From assembly GCA_945829225.1 (NCBI GenBank), contig CALZTY010000007.1, positions 1 through 64,000 of the forward strand: 64,000 nucleotides of DNA, in the 5' to 3' direction. Under the pieces are notes generated by a model. It saw only the letters and a program-made list of their open reading frames with translations. It was not told the DNA's origin and ran no database searches. Positions 61,332 through 64,000 of the stretch are shown here, one piece after another. A program made the translations under genes and the position numbers. This DNA is from an uncultured Bacteroidales bacterium. Its GTDB lineage: Bacteria > Bacteroidota > Bacteroidia > Bacteroidales > Muribaculaceae. Positions within the stretch are counted from its first letter, which is position 1. Each line of letters opens with the position of its first letter.

Positions 61332-64000
61332 TTATTTTACAAGCACCTTGGTGGCTGTGGTGCCGCACACCTTGACATAGATGCCGGGGGTGAGGTTGGA
61401 GGCAGGCACTTGCACGCCTTGGAGGTTGTAGAACACTGCGTTGGTGGCTGCGGCAGCCTCCTCGGTGGTGATGTCGCGGATAGCGCTCTCGCTGCCGTAG
61501 AAGGTGTACTTGGCGGCGGCGGGAGTTACAGCCTCAGGAGCGGCATTGGGAAGGGTGTACACGCGGTAGCCGCCCTCGCGCAGGTAAGCGTGGAGGTTGC
61601 CGGCGGCGTCGAAGCGCATATGAGCCCATGAGTTGGTGTCAATCTCGAATGTGTACTTGAGGGTAAGCGCGGGCTTGTTCTCTTCCCATGCTACGTCGAA
61701 GATGGCGATGCTCTTGTCAAAGCCTACGGCGAGGGTCGAGCCATCAACAGTGATAGCGATAGCAGCGTTGCTGCCGGCGGTGATGCTCTCGCATACACCT
61801 TCGTCGGCTGAGGTGAGTACGCAGTCGGGAGCGGTGAGCACGTCGGCGATGTAAGCGAAGTAGGGAGTGCCTACTTGGTTGTTGCCGGCGCCACGTACTT
61901 GGGCGCACCATACACCGTCGCCGTAGGTGAGCACGTCGACGTTGGTGTTAGCCAACAGACCACCGTAACCGATGGATTCGGGAGCAGTGGTGATTTCCCA
62001 GCCCGAGCCGAGATAGTAGCGCACGAGGGTGTTCTCGGTAGAGCCGCTACCGTTGGAGCCTTCGTGGTCTTCGCTGAAGGAGATTACATAGGTGTCGTCG
62101 CCTTCGCCGATGAAGTCAAAGCCGGCGTTGCCACCACCGAGCTTGACGCCGTCGTAGGTGAAGCAACCTGTTCCATCCTTATCGCCTGCAAAGAGGGTGA
62201 AGGGTTCGGTGGTTACATCAATCGGGTTGACAGCCACGATGCCATAGCCGGCGTCGCCCCAAGTAGCAAATACTGCCATACCTTCGCGTTCGTTACCGCG
62301 GAAGGGGTTGGACTGGTTGGAGGTCACGCCACCAAACATAGCGTGGTCCTTAAATACTCGGTCGGCAACTTTGACACCGGTGGGGTCGTAGATGTCGATA
62401 CCGGCGTTCTTGCCATGACCTACGGTCACGTAGCCGAACGACTCGGCTTCGGGGTCGGTGATAACGACAGCACCACCACGAACGGTGAGACCGCTGGCGT
62501 CAGCGCTGTAGACACCTGCCTGGGCGATGGGTGCCGAAGTGACGTTCACGCTCCATGTGTAGTTAGCCTCTTGGTTGAGTTCGCTCTTGTTGATGACGTA
62601 TGTCTGCTCGCCGGCTGCAAGTGCGCCCATCGGGTAGGTGATTACGTCTTCGGCGTTCTCGGTGTTGGTGAGGACGATGTTTACGTCGGTAGCGTCGCCG
62701 GTGAGTTTGAAGGTGATATCATATGTCTCATCGTTTTCGGCGGCTACTACGTCGTAGGCAAATTCGTTGCGACCCTGAGGTTGCTTAACGTTCTGGGTGG
62801 TGAGTTTGGTGAGTTTGCCGTTGCGCAGCAGGTAGAGGTTGATCCAGCCACCTACGGGCTCGAGGCTGTATTCGTCGCGAGTAACGACGGTCTCGCCGGC
62901 GGCTGCAGTGGCAGCGGCTTCTACCTCGGTGAGTTCAACGGGAACGGTCAATTCGGTCTCAACGGCACCGTCGAGGTTGTCGCTGATGTTGACCATGCGC
63001 ACGCCGCGGTTGATACCCTCGGCATTGTCGGGCATTACCAGGAAGGCTGCACCGGCATAGCGGAACATACCGGCATTGCCATCGGCTACCGACAGCACTT
63101 CGTTGCCGCTGGCTATAGGCTCGCGGTCGAAGGCTTCGCCGAATGTCCATGAGCGAACACCCTTGGTGGAGTCGATCATGATAACTTGGTCGTCGGCGAG
63201 GGGCGATGTGAAGACGTTGACGTCGGCAGCGGTTTCCGAGAACTTGGTAGTGTTGGCGCTGCTGCGGTAGTCGGTCTCGCCTTGCTTCTCGCCATCCATC
63301 ACTGAGATGAGTGTGGCGCGTACAGTGCGAGCGGCGCTGACGGTAGGCATGGGCACTACGATATTACCCTCTTGGGTGGTGCCACTGTAGACGAAGCGCG
63401 AAGGATATGCACGGAACCACAAGCCGGATGCTTGGGTGGTTACCCATGCTGCGGGGTCGCCGGTAGGCAAGCCTGCCTCGTCGTTTGCCCACTTATATAT
63501 AGTATATGTGCCACGACCGGCATCACCGGCTTCAATCTGGTCATCGCTATATTGGTCCTTGGTACCATTGGAGGCGAGGAGCACACCGTCGGCAGTCACT
63601 TGGATGTCGGCGATAGCGGCAAATGAGCCGGCAGCACCCTCGGTGGATACTGTGGCTACCACAGCCTTGGCTTCGGGGTCATAAACGATGATGGTGGGCA
63701 CAGCCTGTTCCTCAACAGCGACGTTGGCGGCTTCTTCGATAGCCTTGTCGAGGGCGAGGATGTAGAGCTTGCCATTGTGAGCGATCATACGCTTGATTAC
63801 CTTGCCCTCGAGTTCGGCGATAGGCTCGTCGATGTAAGATGCTTCCACGGTGTATTGAGCGGCGGGGAGCAATGAGCCGAGGTCTGCCAGGTAGTCGGGA
63901 TAGTTGTAGTATACCTCAGTGTCGGGTACCCAGTCCTTGTTGACGAGTTGAGCCGAGGGATAGGAGATTTGAGCGGCTTTCACCTCAACCTCGACGGGGT
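61332..64000 (-). CDS. Large secreted protein with T9SS-like C-terminus (start beyond window)
   Basis: At least 889 residues; the frame is still open at base 64000 (a GTG at 63983 is unlikely to be the start), so the N-terminus is missing. Repeated strand-rich blocks (GKLYILALDKAI, PTIIVYDPEAKAVVATVS, LLASNGTKDQYSDD, TYTIYKWANDE, TLAVGFDKSIAIFDVAW) suggest beta-propeller-like repeats with an Ig-like insert (TYDITFKLTGDATDVNIVLT). The end, FYNLQGVQVPASNLTPGIYVKV...TKVLVK, is a type-A sorting/secretion signal-like tail. Function unknown; probably surface-exposed. Confidence 0.8.
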   Translation of the reverse strand, partial: PVEVEVKAAQISYPSAQLVNKDWVPDTEVYYNYPDYLADLGSLLPAAQYTVEASYIDEPIAELEGKVIKRMIAHNGKLYILALDKAIEEAANVAVEEQAVPTIIVYDPEAKAVVATVSTEGAAGSFAAIADIQVTADGVLLASNGTKDQYSDDQIEAGDAGRGTYTIYKWANDEAGLPTGDPAAWVTTQASGLWFRAYPSRFVYSGTTQEGNIVVPMPTVSAARTVRATLISVMDGEKQGETDYRSSANTTKFSETAADVNVFTSPLADDQVIMIDSTKGVRSWTFGEAFDREPIASGNEVLSVADGNAGMFRYAGAAFLVMPDNAEGINRGVRMVNISDNLDGAVETELTVPVELTEVEAAATAAAGETVVTRDEYSLEPVGGWINLYLLRNGKLTKLTTQNVKQPQGRNEFAYDVVAAENDETYDITFKLTGDATDVNIVLTNTENAEDVITYPMGALAAGEQTYVINKSELNQEANYTWSVNVTSAPIAQAGVYSADASGLTVRGGAVVITDPEAESFGYVTVGHGKNAGIDIYDPTGVKVADRVFKDHAMFGGVTSNQSNPFRGNEREGMAVFATWGDAGYGIVAVNPIDVTTEPFTLFAGDKDGTGCFTYDGVKLGGGNAGFDFIGEGDDTYVISFSEDHEGSNGSGSTENTLVRYYLGSGWEITTAPESIGYGGLLANTNVDVLTYGDGVWCAQVRGAGNNQVGTPYFAYIADVLTAPDCVLTSADEGVCESITAGSNAAIAITVDGSTLAVGFDKSIAIFDVAWEENKPALTLKYTFEIDTNSWAHMRFDAAGNLHAYLREGGYRVYTLPNAAPEAVTPAAAKYTFYGSESAIRDITTEEAAAATNAVFYNLQGVQVPASNLTPGIYVKVCGTTATKVLVK

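Overview
The window joins two very different pieces of DNA. Positions 1 to about 12,000 are an AT-rich integrated mobile element (phage, plasmid or mobilizable island) next to a tRNA-Leu gene. Positions about 12,100 to 64,000 are a G+C-richer Bacteroidales chromosome. Evidence for Bacteroidales: TAnnTTTG -7 promoter boxes before most transcription units, a TamL-type lipoprotein version of TamA, a NigD-like lipoprotein, an OMP_b-brl_3 barrel, FISUMP (Fibrobacter succinogenes major paralogous) domains, T9SS-like C-termini, KorAB, and PepT/CysS/DnaK of the expected type. Muribaculaceae is a reasonable guess, but this is inference.

Element (1-~12,000). From left to right it holds the tail of a truncated gene, a PcfJ-like protein, an unrecognised 330-aa protein, a DNA-modification block and a leftward cluster of four small unknown genes, two of them paralogous. 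These are followed by a small unknown gene, a serine recombinase overlapping a 46-aa membrane peptide, and a HTH protein overlapping a tyrosine integrase. The modification block is a cytosine-C5 methyltransferase lacking a visible target-recognition domain, a coiled-coil protein carrying a piece that resembles the missing domain, a D12-class adenine methyltransferase, and a free-standing NUMOD1 DNA-binding protein. Three promoters of this block carry the same palindrome GCCAATATTGGC at an identical distance from the -7 box, so the block looks like one regulon. The integrase abuts tRNA-Leu(CAG), marking the right end; the left end lies outside the window.

Chromosome 12,100-33,540. rpiB, a lipoprotein, pepT, miaA (apparently starting at AUC) and tamL are followed by a HAD phosphatase and a LytS/LytTR two-component pair. 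Leftward units follow: yycJ; pgi-murI-methyltransferase (overlapping genes); ompA; an MFS sugar transporter and transketolase; a secreted two-domain protein; a GH20 hexosaminidase; and a HEPN/MNT pair.

Chromosome 33,540-64,000. A secreted TIKI/EreA-like protein, a candidate small RNA, an outer-membrane barrel and a phosphodiester-glycosidase protein precede dnaK. Divergent from dnaK are two tandem receptor kinases (kinase, TM, Pro/Gln linker, FISUMP) that share a sharply bounded identical 294-bp tract. Next come four 33-bp repeats ahead of an AAA_14/DUF4143 ATPase, then lolD, a NigD-like lipoprotein, a DUF3467 gene, cysS, a RecD-like helicase, an EamA transporter, tRNA-Asp, pfkA with a Big_5 lipoprotein, korAB, and a truncated secreted protein. 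Central carbon metabolism is well represented (rpiB, pgi, tkt, pfkA, korAB, sugar uptake).
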